Assembly (NCBI RefSeq): GCF_000463075.2
Contig: NZ_AVAQ01000010.1
Coordinates: 1 to 59,643, forward strand
Length of the DNA: 59,643 nucleotides
Source of the DNA: Lactiplantibacillus plantarum EGD-AQ4
GTDB lineage: Bacteria > Bacillota > Bacilli > Lactobacillales > Lactobacillaceae
Reading direction: 5' to 3'
The notes under the pieces are model-generated. The model ran no database searches, was not told the DNA's origin, and was given only the letters and a program-made list of their open reading frames with translations. The position numbers and the translations under genes were made by a program. Positions 34,644-43,340 of the stretch are shown one piece after another (within the stretch, counting starts at the first letter, position 1; each line of letters opens with the position of its first letter).

Positions 34644-36287
34644 ATGAGTGAAGAACATAATTGGGCATCACGGCGGACGGCCAAACAGGCCAAGCTGACC
34701 GCGATGCAATCTTGGCTGAACGGCAAGTTTGGACAAACTAAGGATGCCAAAGCCATTTTAGAAGGCTTGATTCAAAGCGGTGATCGCGTCGTTTTGGAAG
34801 GTGACAACCAGAAGCAAGCGAGCTTTTTATCGCAAACCTTAGCTCAGGTCGACCCGGAAAAGGTCAATCATTTGCACATGATTATGAGCAGTATTTCTCG
34901 ACCAGAACACCTGGATATTTTTGAAGATGGGATCGCCAGTAAGCTTGATTTCTCATTTGCCGGCCCACAGAGTACGCGGGTCTCGCAAATGATTGCGGAT
35001 GGCAGTTTGGTGATTGGCGATATTCACACTTACTTAGAACTATACGCTCGCCTATACGTCGACTTGATTCCAAACGTCGTGTTAGTGGCCGCGGATCAAG
35101 TCGATAAGGACGGTAACTTATATACCGGTAACAATACCGAAGAAACGCCGGTCATTGTTGAAGCCGCCGCGTTCCATGACGGTATTGTGATCGTTCAGGC
35201 CAACCAGGTCGTGGACCGCGTGCCGCGAGTCGATATTCCGGGAGATTGGGTCGATGTGGTCATTCCAGCCGACCAACCTTACCAGTTGGAGCCGTTGTTT
35301 ACGCGTGACCCGCAGAACATTACCGAACTGCAAATCTTGATGGCGATGATGGCCATCAAGGGGATTTACGGCAAACACCATGTTCAGTCGGTCAATCACG
35401 GGGTCGGCTTTAACACCGCCGCAATTGAACTCTTGTTACCGACCTATGGGGAACAGTTAGGCTTGAAGGGTAAAATCGTGCCAAACTGGGAAGTTAACCC
35501 GACGCCAACTTTGATTCCTGCGATTGAATCGGGTTGGATCCAGTCGATTCACTCATTCGGTGGTGAAGTCGGCATGGGTGATTACATTTCGGCTCGCCCT
35601 GACATCTTCTTTGTGGGGCCGGATGGGACGATGCGCTCTAACCGGGCCTTTGGACAAATGGCGGGACAGTACGCCTTAGACATGTTTGTCGGTTCGACTT
35701 TACAAATCGACCAGTATGGGAACTCATCGACTGTCACACACGGGCGACTCTCTGGTTTTGGTGGTGCACCGAATATGGGATCTAATCCAAGTGGTCGGCG
35801 GCATTCGACGCCAGCATGGCAGAGTTTGCGTCCAGACAATGATCCATTAGGGAAAGGTCAAAAACTAGTCGTTCAAATGGTCGAGACCTATGGCGCTAAT
35901 AAACGGCCAGTCTTCGTGGATTCATTAGATGCGGTCGCCGTGCAAAAGGAAGCTAAACTGAAGAACGTCCCAATCATGATTTATTCGGAAGATACGACCC
36001 ATATCGTGACTGAAGAAGGGATTGCGTACCTCTACAAAACGGACAGTATGGCGGAACGCCAAGCTGCAATTGAAGCGATTGCTGGTGTGACACCGGTTGG
36101 GCTTCGCAGTGACCCCGCCGTCGTCCAAGATCTGCGAGCACGGGGCATTGTCGCCTTACCAGAAGATTTAGGCGTGCGGCGAACCCAAGCGACCCGCTCG
36201 TTGTTAGCCGCGCAAAATATGGCTGACTTGGTCGAATGGTCACACGGCCTCTATAATCCGCCGGCTAAGTTTCGTAGCTGGTCGTAA
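34644..36287 (+). CDS. mdcA: Malonate decarboxylase alpha subunit (ACP transferase)
   Basis: A 547-residue acetyl-S-ACP:malonate ACP transferase. It swaps acetyl for malonate on the acyl carrier, as CitF does in citrate lyase. The start MSEEHNWASRRTAKQAK and segments such as GDRVVLEGDNQKQA and SARPDIFFVGPDGTMRSNRAFGQMAG are typical of MdcA. The start codon directly follows the mdcH stop, so translation is coupled. It is followed by mdcC after 35 bp. Confidence 0.95.
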   Translation: MSEEHNWASRRTAKQAKLTAMQSWLNGKFGQTKDAKAILEGLIQSGDRVVLEGDNQKQASFLSQTLAQVDPEKVNHLHMIMSSISRPEHLDIFEDGIASKLDFSFAGPQSTRVSQMIADGSLVIGDIHTYLELYARLYVDLIPNVVLVAADQVDKDGNLYTGNNTEETPVIVEAAAFHDGIVIVQANQVVDRVPRVDIPGDWVDVVIPADQPYQLEPLFTRDPQNITELQILMAMMAIKGIYGKHHVQSVNHGVGFNTAAIELLLPTYGEQLGLKGKIVPNWEVNPTPTLIPAIESGWIQSIHSFGGEVGMGDYISARPDIFFVGPDGTMRSNRAFGQMAGQYALDMFVGSTLQIDQYGNSSTVTHGRLSGFGGAPNMGSNPSGRRHSTPAWQSLRPDNDPLGKGQKLVVQMVETYGANKRPVFVDSLDAVAVQKEAKLKNVPIMIYSEDTTHIVTEEGIAYLYKTDSMAERQAAIEAIAGVTPVGLRSDPAVVQDLRARGIVALPEDLGVRRTQATRSLLAAQNMADLVEWSHGLYNPPAKFRSWS

Positions 36288-36322
36288 TGTTGAATTAGAT
36301 TGAAAGATGAGGAATAACGATT

Positions 36323-36622
36323 ATGGAAAAATTACACTTTAACTTTCCGGCGTCCAAACCAATTGACCACCCAGTCCATGTCGGCGTCGTTGCTTCTGGT
36401 GATTTAGAGGTCATCATGCGCCCCACAACGGCTGATGAAGCCCAATTGTCGATTGTGACGGGCAGTGACGGCTTCAAAACGGTCTGGCAAAATGTTTTGA
36501 AACGCTATTTTGACCGCTACCCACTTCTGGCCGAGTTTGAAATCAATGACTTCGGGGCGACGCCTGGTGTTGTCAATTTGCGGCTGACTCAAGCAATGGA
36601 GGCGTTGAACGATGAGCAATAG
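36323..36622 (+). CDS. mdcC: Malonate decarboxylase acyl carrier protein
   Basis: A 99-residue acyl carrier subunit. Ser25 in VASGDLEV is the site of the phosphoribosyl-dephospho-CoA prosthetic group. The downstream mdcDE start overlaps its end by 11 bp. The start has GAGGAA upstream. The prosthetic group itself requires MdcB (or a CitG-like enzyme) and MdcG. Confidence 0.93.
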   Translation: MEKLHFNFPASKPIDHPVHVGVVASGDLEVIMRPTTADEAQLSIVTGSDGFKTVWQNVLKRYFDRYPLLAEFEINDFGATPGVVNLRLTQAMEALNDEQ

Positions 36623-38288
36623 TTTTGTAGAATTACACGCCCGCCAACGGGCCGAAGCCTTGTTAGATGCAGGGAGCACTCGTGAGCTGATCGGACCGTT
36701 TGACCACATGATCTCACCACACTTGGAACCACAACAAATTGTGCCCGAAAGTGACGATGGCGTGGTCATTATGAAGGGCCGTTTAGCAGACCGTGACTTA
36801 GTCGTCATTGCGATTGAAGGGGCTTTTCAGGGCGGCGGAATCGGCGAAGTCAGTGGTGCCAAAATCGTGGCAGCGCTCGAACACGTGCTGGCCGATAATC
36901 AGGCCGGTCATCGCATCTATCCCGTGATTATTTTGGATACCGGGGGCGTGCGGTTACAGGAAGCCAACTATGGCTTATTATCGATTTCAGAAATCCATAA
37001 CATGGTCGTGGCACTCAAAAAATATGTGCCAGTGATTGGCCTAGTTCCCGGACGGGTCGGGTCGTTTGGCGGCATGTCGATCACCAATGCCTTGTTGTCA
37101 TACGTGATTGGGACCAATAAGGCCCGCATCGGACTGAATGGTCCGGAAGTCATCGAACAAGAAGCCGGCGTCCGTGAATGGGACGCAAGTGATAAAAATC
37201 TCATCTGGGACACGTTGGGGACGACGCAACGCCAAGCGACTGGCATTATCGATGAAGTCATTGAAGACGACGTGACGGCCTTCCGTGATGCGGTGAGTGC
37301 GGCGATTGCGACCCATCAAGATAGTCATCGTGACCAGCGCGGCGACTTTTACTTGTCATTACTCGACCAACTAGATCCGAGTGAAAAATTGACGATTCCA
37401 TCTTATGACAAGCTATTTAAACAAGTGACAGTGACGCCTCACCATCTAGCACCGGCAACGAGCAGTGACAGCCAACCAACGCCTTCTCGTGGGCGGACCT
37501 GGTTTGAAAATCTGACTGGCATTACCAATGCTCAAAGTGCTGTTTCAACGGTGCTGCATGCCCAAGTCGACCAGCGCGAATACATTGCCATCGTGGCGGA
37601 TGCACAGAACCGTTTTCCACGCGTCCGGCATGGCGAAGTCGGCTTGCAAGAAGGGTACACCGTCGCCGGTGTCGTCAATGATTTGATTGCAGCGGATGCT
37701 GATAAGTCAACCAAGACGCCAATCATCATGGTCGTGGACGTGCCTAGCCAAGCCTACGGATATAATGAAGAATTGATTGGCATTCACATGGCGTTAGCCG
37801 CGAGTGCCAGTGCCTATGCCCGCGCACGGCAAGCTGGCCATAAGGTGGTCGCTTTGATTGCTGGTGACGCGGTGTCTGGTGGGTTCTTAGCACATGGCTT
37901 ACAGTCGAATCGGTTGGTGGCGTTCGATGATTTGGACATCACCGTACAAGCCATGAGTAAAGCCAGTTCTGCACGGATCACCCAGCGGACGATTGCGGAA
38001 CTGGAGGCAGCGACGCAACACGTGCCTGCCATGGCATATGATATCGAAAACTATCAAAAATTAGGCGCACTGTATCAACTGATTGAAGGCGTTAAAGGGA
38101 CCGATACCGACCAAGCAGCGATTAGTAAGGTCAAGACGGCTTTAGACGAAGCGTTAACTAGTTTGGATGGCGCCCCAACTGATTTAAGCTTCCGCTACAC
38201 GAACCCGATTGCGGTGAACGGTGAAGCGGGCGGACGCAAGGCAACTAATCAGGTCCGGCAGTTAATGGCAGAACAATGGGCCGACTAG
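36612..38288 (+). CDS. mdcDE: Fused malonate decarboxylase beta/gamma subunit
   Basis: A 558-residue protein joining two carboxyltransferase-like subunits that decarboxylate malonyl-S-ACP to acetyl-S-ACP. Residues 1-280 are MdcD (FVELHARQRAEALLDAGSTREL near the start and the GGIGEVSGAKIVAALE and PGRVGSFGGMS segments). Residues 295-558 are MdcE (RTWFENLTG, then VVDVPSQAYGYNEELIGIH and VALIAGDAVSGGFLAHG). A linker of about 15-20 residues lies between. In most described operons the two are separate genes. It overlaps mdcC and mdcG. Confidence 0.93.
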   Translation: MSNSFVELHARQRAEALLDAGSTRELIGPFDHMISPHLEPQQIVPESDDGVVIMKGRLADRDLVVIAIEGAFQGGGIGEVSGAKIVAALEHVLADNQAGHRIYPVIILDTGGVRLQEANYGLLSISEIHNMVVALKKYVPVIGLVPGRVGSFGGMSITNALLSYVIGTNKARIGLNGPEVIEQEAGVREWDASDKNLIWDTLGTTQRQATGIIDEVIEDDVTAFRDAVSAAIATHQDSHRDQRGDFYLSLLDQLDPSEKLTIPSYDKLFKQVTVTPHHLAPATSSDSQPTPSRGRTWFENLTGITNAQSAVSTVLHAQVDQREYIAIVADAQNRFPRVRHGEVGLQEGYTVAGVVNDLIAADADKSTKTPIIMVVDVPSQAYGYNEELIGIHMALAASASAYARARQAGHKVVALIAGDAVSGGFLAHGLQSNRLVAFDDLDITVQAMSKASSARITQRTIAELEAATQHVPAMAYDIENYQKLGALYQLIEGVKGTDTDQAAISKVKTALDEALTSLDGAPTDLSFRYTNPIAVNGEAGGRKATNQVRQLMAEQWAD

Positions 38289-38908
38289 CCCCGCATACGC
38301 TGGTCAGTTTACGATCACCTGACGCTTTATTGACCAGTGACCCATTACCGGACTGGGTCACGGCCATGTTAGCGGCAACTCCGGTCGTAATTGTCCGTCG
38401 TGGCCCGCAAATGACCACGATTCCGGTCGGCATTCGCGGTTATCGAAAGTCGCAGCGCTTTGCGGCGGCTATCACGCTATCGGGGTGGCAAACGCCCGTG
38501 ACACCCGCGATGGCGTTGAACCGGTTGCCAGAGTTAACAGCGACCCGGCGGCAGTTGCCAGCTTTTCAAAAATTAGCCCGGGTTCAGTCCTTACTATCCG
38601 CTTATGATTGGGGCGTCGGTGGCAGTCTCCAATTTGAATTGGTGACCGGCTTACCCATGGCCAATTCAAACTCAGACCTCGATATCATTATGCAGCGGCC
38701 AGCACCGATGTCACCAGCTCAAGCGTTACAGCTAGTTGAACGGCTAAAAGTGATTGCCGGTGCACACGCTGACATTCAGGTCGTTCACGGCCAGCTGGGG
38801 TTTTCGCTGGAAGAATATGCAAATCAACGTGCCTCACAAATTATGATGAAGACGGCTTACGGTCCAATGCTGGTCACGGACCCGTGGCATGCTGAGGAGA
38901 CCGATTAA
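38276..38908 (+). CDS. mdcG: Malonate decarboxylase holo-ACP synthase
   Basis: A 210-residue nucleotidyltransferase that attaches the prosthetic group to MdcC. The metal-binding SNSDLDII segment near residue 135 is the catalytic acidic motif. The N-terminal half has the family's short recognition domain (LVSLRSPDALL). It overlaps mdcDE by 13 bp. The gene for the partner MdcB, which makes the prosthetic-group precursor, is not in this window; a CitG from a citrate lyase locus could supply it. Confidence 0.88.
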   Translation: MGRLAPHTLVSLRSPDALLTSDPLPDWVTAMLAATPVVIVRRGPQMTTIPVGIRGYRKSQRFAAAITLSGWQTPVTPAMALNRLPELTATRRQLPAFQKLARVQSLLSAYDWGVGGSLQFELVTGLPMANSNSDLDIIMQRPAPMSPAQALQLVERLKVIAGAHADIQVVHGQLGFSLEEYANQRASQIMMKTAYGPMLVTDPWHAEETD

Positions 38909-38971
38909 TGGTTGCGGGACAGTGATTGCTCGCAATTAGCAGACGGTAACTAATCTAATTTAAGGTGATTT

Positions 38972-39017
38972 AAAGCGTCGTACACTTTCGACAGATTGTT
39001 GAGTGTGCGACGCTTTT
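38972..39017 (+). terminator. Terminator of the mdc operon
   Basis: AAAGCGTCGTACACT (38972-38986) pairs with AGTGTGCGACGCTTT (one mismatch) and is followed by four T. Confidence 0.8.
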
Positions 39018-39194
39018 GGTGTTTAGAAATTTAGGCAACTATGGCTTTTTTTACTGGCAATTAGTGGAATGCACGCACGCGTCGCTGGATGGGTGATCAT
39101 GATGATCGATCCTGCGGTGAAGTGATTCTCAAGTCAAAAATAACGCCTCGAAAATCATCGCGCCATTTCCGAGTGTATATTTACGATGATAGTC

Positions 39195-39872
39195 CTAGAG
39201 TTCTAATGGTGAAGGACCATAAATACAATTATCAGCCGTCCACTGAATCAGCTTTGTCAGCGCCGGTCCTTCACCAGCCTCATAAAAGTCGCTTAGTAAC
39301 CGATGGAAAGTGGCCAGTTGGTTCTCGGTAACGTAGACCAGCCCCACGCCGGCATGCGACATCAGATAATTAGCAGTCAGAACCGCAGTCCGTTTATTTC
39401 CGTCCCAAAATAGCTGGTCGCGCATGATGTTAAACATGAGCAACAGTGCACGATAGGTGAGACTCGTGTCGCTGGCTAAAATGCGCGTGATTTTTGTTTC
39501 GACCGTTGCTTGGACTGGAATTGGCGGGACAAAGTCGACACCACCGATTTGAATTTGCCCAGTTCGTAGCGTGCCCCAAGCTAGCGCCTCGTCTTCTGCA
39601 ACGATGCTGTTAATCTCAAGTGACGTTTGAAGCTGATAGGGACCATCGTGTTCGATGATGTATGTCAGGCCCCGTTTAAGGCGCAAGATGATGGCCTGGT
39701 CTTCAGGTGAGACGTTCGTTGTAGAATCACCATTAACAATGGCTTTGGTCTGCTCACGGGTCGTCTGGACAGTTTCAAAGCGTGATAGGGCGTGTATGAT
39801 TGCAATGAAATGCTGGTCAATGGCGAGTTGTTGGTCACGCGGTATTAACGTAAATCTATCTTTAATGGTCAT
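39195..39872 (-). CDS. Fic-domain protein with a non-canonical active site
   Basis: A 225-residue protein whose second half has the Fic fold sequence: LFNIMRDQLFWDGNKRTAV. The family active site is HPFxDGNKR or HPFxEGNGR, where the histidine is the catalytic base. Here residue 153 is Gln (QLF) while DGNKR is intact. The short N-terminal segment TKAIVNG resembles the inhibitory helix but lacks its glutamate. Fic enzymes usually transfer AMP to proteins, often as toxins; this one may bind a nucleotide without catalysing transfer. It is a lone gene between the mdc operon and ppsA. Confidence 0.75.
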   Translation of the reverse strand: MTIKDRFTLIPRDQQLAIDQHFIAIIHALSRFETVQTTREQTKAIVNGDSTTNVSPEDQAIILRLKRGLTYIIEHDGPYQLQTSLEINSIVAEDEALAWGTLRTGQIQIGGVDFVPPIPVQATVETKITRILASDTSLTYRALLLMFNIMRDQLFWDGNKRTAVLTANYLMSHAGVGLVYVTENQLATFHRLLSDFYEAGEGPALTKLIQWTADNCIYGPSPLEL

Positions 39873-40340
39873 GGTAAGGCGCCTCGTTCTCGTTTTTAGT
39901 CGGATAAACAGGTTTAATTATAAGGTAAGCTAAATTTGGATTAGCCGCAATCATCATCACTCAGAATTGCGATTTCCAAGTATTAGGGGGCCAGTCAAAT
40001 CTAGAATGCGAGCAATTTTCCCTTAGTCCCCATGACGGCTTATACGTCCTGAATGGCGCAGAATTTCGACGTTGGTTCGTGGAGTCAAACTAGATACCAG
40101 TGTTTGCAAAATTCGACAGTCGGGGAGTGGCGACGACCAAACTGAATGACTCGAAAGGCCGACTTGTGAAGTAAGTTTGTTAATTTATTAATTTTACTGC
40201 GATTAAGCGCTTTGAACGCGATCGTTATGAAAATAAGACGGTTCGGTAAGCCTTAACTTACAAGTGTTACATTAATTTTTTTGTCAGTGATTAATCAATG
40301 ATACTAATCATATTTATCTCGAAAAATTATGAAAATAGGT
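39873..40340. other. Intergenic stretch upstream of ppsA, no gene seen
   Basis: About 470 bp. AAGCGCTT near 40204 resembles the centre of a cre site. No coding frame or RNA family is recognised. Confidence 0.5.
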
Positions 40341-40368
40341 TTTACTTTGTGCAAAAATGAACTACAAT
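40341..40368 (+). promoter_or_regulatory. ppsA promoter
   Basis: TTTACT (40341-40346), 16-bp spacer and TACAAT (40363-40368). The predicted start site is just upstream of the cre site at 40381. Confidence 0.6.
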
Positions 40369-40380
40369 ATAGTTGGTTAA

Positions 40381-40394
40381 TGTAAACGCTTACA
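40381..40394. promoter_or_regulatory. Perfect cre site at ppsA
   Basis: TGTAAACGCTTACA matches all 14 positions of the CcpA consensus TGWAANCGNTNWCA and is self-complementary. Lying about 13 bp after the -10 hexamer, it should block transcription of PEP synthase when glucose is plentiful. Confidence 0.88.
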
Positions 40395-40456
40395 GAAGTT
40401 AACTTTAGATTGTCAATCATTATTATTCAAGCGAAGAAATACAGGGAGGTAATCTT

Positions 40457-42853
40457 ATGAGTAGTCGTGACACAGCAAATGTTTTATGGTTTGATGAATT
40501 GCACCGCGAAGATGTGAACCTAGTGGGCGGGAAATCGTCGTCACTGGGTGAAATGACATCCTCGATGGACGTTCCCGTACCATATGGTTTTGCGACCACT
40601 GCACGCGCATATCAGTATTTCATGCACCAGACTGGTTTGAACGATCGGGTGAATGCGCTCCTAGAAAGTATCTCGGATTATGAAAATTCTGATGAATTGC
40701 ATCGGGTCTGCGAAGAAATTCGTAACTTAATCGTCGGCGCGACGATGCCCGCGGACTTGGCCGCGGATATTGAAGCGGCGTATGCCCAGTTAGCTGAAAA
40801 AGTCGGTCAAACGGATCCCTTCGTGGCGATTCGGTCATCTGCGACCGCTGAAGACCTGCCAAACGCCTCGTTTGCGGGTCAACAAGAATCATACTTAAAT
40901 ATCAAAGGGGCTGCGGACGTTGTCAACCGGGTACAACAATGTTATTCTTCACTCTTTACTGACCGGGCGACCTACTATCGTCACAAGCAGCATTTTCCAC
41001 ATGAAAAAGTTGCGCTGTCCGCTGCGATTCAGATGATGGTCTTCTCGAAAGCCTCAGGAATTATGTTCTCCGTCAACGTGGCTGATGGTGACGCGTCTAA
41101 AATCGTCATTGATGCGATTTATGGTTTAGGTGAATACATCGTGTTAGGAAAAGTCACCCCAGACCACTTTGTCATTGATAAGCAATCGATGAAAATTGTT
41201 GAAAAGAACATCATCAAACAACCCGTTCAGTTAACACGGTTGCCAGGTGGTGGGACCAAGGAAGAACCGGTTCCCGAAGAACTGCAAGGTCAACCCGTTT
41301 TAACGGATGCCCAAGTGATTGAATTGGCCGGCTACGCGAAGGAAATCGAACGCCACTATGGCTGCTACATGGATATGGAATATGCGTTGGATACGAATAC
41401 GAATCGCTTATGGATCGTTCAAGCACGGCCTGAAACGGTATGGTCACAACGTAACAAGCACAAGGACGCTGAAGACGATGCTGACGTGGTCGATGAAGCG
41501 GATGCAAAAGTGGTCGTTCGGGGCTTACCAGCTAGTCCTGGTTTAGCAAGTGGCGTTGTTCACGTCATCGATAACCCGAAGGACATTGACCAATTCAAGA
41601 AGGGCGAAGTCTTAGTCACCTTGATGACGTCACCTGACTGGGTGCCTGCCATGAAGAAAGCGGCTGCAATCGTCACGAATAATGGTGGGATGACCTGCCA
41701 TGCTGCGATTGTTTCGCGTGAAATGCAGATTCCATGTATCGTTGGGACTAAGAGTAAGGAAGTTGCCGCGACGGATGTTTTGAAGACCGGTGACGTGGTA
41801 ACCGTCGATGCCAAAAATGGGGTCGTTTACCAAGGTAAGGTTGCCAGCATGCTCAAACCGAAGTCTGGCACCACGGCCGCTGCGGGTCAAGTGGTCGCTG
41901 CTGAAAGCTTTGCACCAACCGCCACGGGTGTCATGATGAACTTAGGTGATCCTGATTTGGCTGAGAAGTATTCTAGCTTGCCGGCCGATGGGATCGGGTT
42001 AATGCGTGAAGAATTCCTCTGGACGACCTTCATTCACGAACACCCACTATACTTGATTGAACAGGGCCATCCTGAAAAAGTGGTCAATATGTTGGCAGAT
42101 GGGATTGCCAAAGTGGTGCGGGCGATGGCACCACGGCCGGTTGTCTTACGGTTCTCAGACTTTAAGTCCAGTGAATATCGGAACTTAAAGGGTGGCGACA
42201 AGTACGAACCTCACGAACCAGCTGATTTGTTAGGCTGGCGGGGTGCTTCACGGTATTACGATCCGAAGTATATCGAAGCCTTCAAGTTGGAATTGGCTGC
42301 GGTCAAGAAGGTTCGTAACGAGTTTGGGTTGAAGAACTTGAACGTCATGATTCCATTCGTTCGGACCGTCGATGAAGCTGAAAAAGTTACGACCATCATG
42401 CGTAATGAAGGCTTGGTTCGTGGCGCGGACTTCAAGGTTTACATGATGGCTGAAATTCCAACCAACATTATTCTGGCTGATCAATTCAATCAGTTCGTGG
42501 ATGGTTACTCGATTGGCTCGAATGATTTGGCGATGTTGATTCTTGGTTGTGACCGGAACAATGATACGGTTGCCCACCTCTTTGATGAACGGAATTTGGC
42601 CGTCAAACGGGCAATTCGGCACTTAATCAAGACGGCACACAAGGATGGTAAGACCGTTTCGATTTGTGGTCAAGCCCCATCCGAATACCCAGAATTCACC
42701 AATTTCTTGATTCAAAGCGGTATCGATTATGTTTCAGTCAACCCTGATATGGTCAAGGAGACGAAGCGGAATGTCGCCCACTTTGAGCAACGGATCATGT
42801 TGGACAAGGCGACTGGCCGGGGACTACAGGACGCGACCGATTATGAATGGTAA
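40457..42853 (+). CDS. ppsA: Phosphoenolpyruvate synthase
   Basis: A 798-residue enzyme converting pyruvate, ATP and water to PEP, AMP and phosphate. The N-terminal ATP-binding domain spans about 1-340 (VGGKSSSLGEM, RSSATAEDLPNASFAGQQESY). The swivelling phospho-histidine domain has GGMTCHAAIVSREM near residue 415. The C-terminal PEP-binding TIM barrel ends with GQAPSEYP. GGGAGG lies upstream of the ATG. The cre site and promoter directly upstream place it under catabolite repression, as expected for a gluconeogenic enzyme. Confidence 0.96.
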   Translation: MSSRDTANVLWFDELHREDVNLVGGKSSSLGEMTSSMDVPVPYGFATTARAYQYFMHQTGLNDRVNALLESISDYENSDELHRVCEEIRNLIVGATMPADLAADIEAAYAQLAEKVGQTDPFVAIRSSATAEDLPNASFAGQQESYLNIKGAADVVNRVQQCYSSLFTDRATYYRHKQHFPHEKVALSAAIQMMVFSKASGIMFSVNVADGDASKIVIDAIYGLGEYIVLGKVTPDHFVIDKQSMKIVEKNIIKQPVQLTRLPGGGTKEEPVPEELQGQPVLTDAQVIELAGYAKEIERHYGCYMDMEYALDTNTNRLWIVQARPETVWSQRNKHKDAEDDADVVDEADAKVVVRGLPASPGLASGVVHVIDNPKDIDQFKKGEVLVTLMTSPDWVPAMKKAAAIVTNNGGMTCHAAIVSREMQIPCIVGTKSKEVAATDVLKTGDVVTVDAKNGVVYQGKVASMLKPKSGTTAAAGQVVAAESFAPTATGVMMNLGDPDLAEKYSSLPADGIGLMREEFLWTTFIHEHPLYLIEQGHPEKVVNMLADGIAKVVRAMAPRPVVLRFSDFKSSEYRNLKGGDKYEPHEPADLLGWRGASRYYDPKYIEAFKLELAAVKKVRNEFGLKNLNVMIPFVRTVDEAEKVTTIMRNEGLVRGADFKVYMMAEIPTNIILADQFNQFVDGYSIGSNDLAMLILGCDRNNDTVAHLFDERNLAVKRAIRHLIKTAHKDGKTVSICGQAPSEYPEFTNFLIQSGIDYVSVNPDMVKETKRNVAHFEQRIMLDKATGRGLQDATDYEW

Positions 42854-42891
42854 GCCTGGTTGCTAAAAGCGCGACAATCTAAATAAACTGG

Positions 42892-42924
42892 AGGACCGAT
42901 TCGAAGTGGAATCGGTCCTTTTTT
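42892..42924 (+). terminator. Terminator of ppsA
   Basis: AGGACCGATTC (42892-42902) pairs perfectly with GAATCGGTCCT (42909-42919), followed by six T. Confidence 0.92.
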
Positions 42925-43340
42925 ACGAAAAAATTCGGCTCCCAAATGACCAGTAGCCATTTGCCGGGCAGACACAAACGGGTGGCACGGGGGTATTAAT
43001 GTACAATACGCGTGTTTGCTTGTTATTTTTGGTCACGTTTGATACTATCAGAAGTATAGTGTGGTGGTTATTCTAGTATCCAGTTCACTTTATTGTTTAC
43101 GACTGTTAACTTTTTCGCTAGTTATCAACTGTTGAGGAAGGTCGGGGGGTGAAAATGGCATTCAATTTTCGTCAGAGACGGTTGGGTTTCAGGGTTATTT
43201 GTACGGCGCTGGGCTAGTGTGTGAGTGGGTGGCAATATTTCTAATTAACCAGTTTCGCGATTTTTTTGTCGTCAAACCCGCACTATCCAGCAATAAACTG
43301 TTTAAAGGTTAAACGCAAATCAAAAGGAGTATTCATAACA
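42925..43340. other. Long leader region with a 20-codon mini-frame
   Basis: This 415-bp gap holds the promoter region of the surface-protein gene. A frame at 43155-43217 has GGGGGGTG upstream of its ATG and encodes MAFNFRQRRLGFRVICTALG, a charged then hydrophobic peptide like the start of a signal peptide. It could be a truncated remnant or a leader peptide. Otherwise no structure is seen. Confidence 0.35.
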
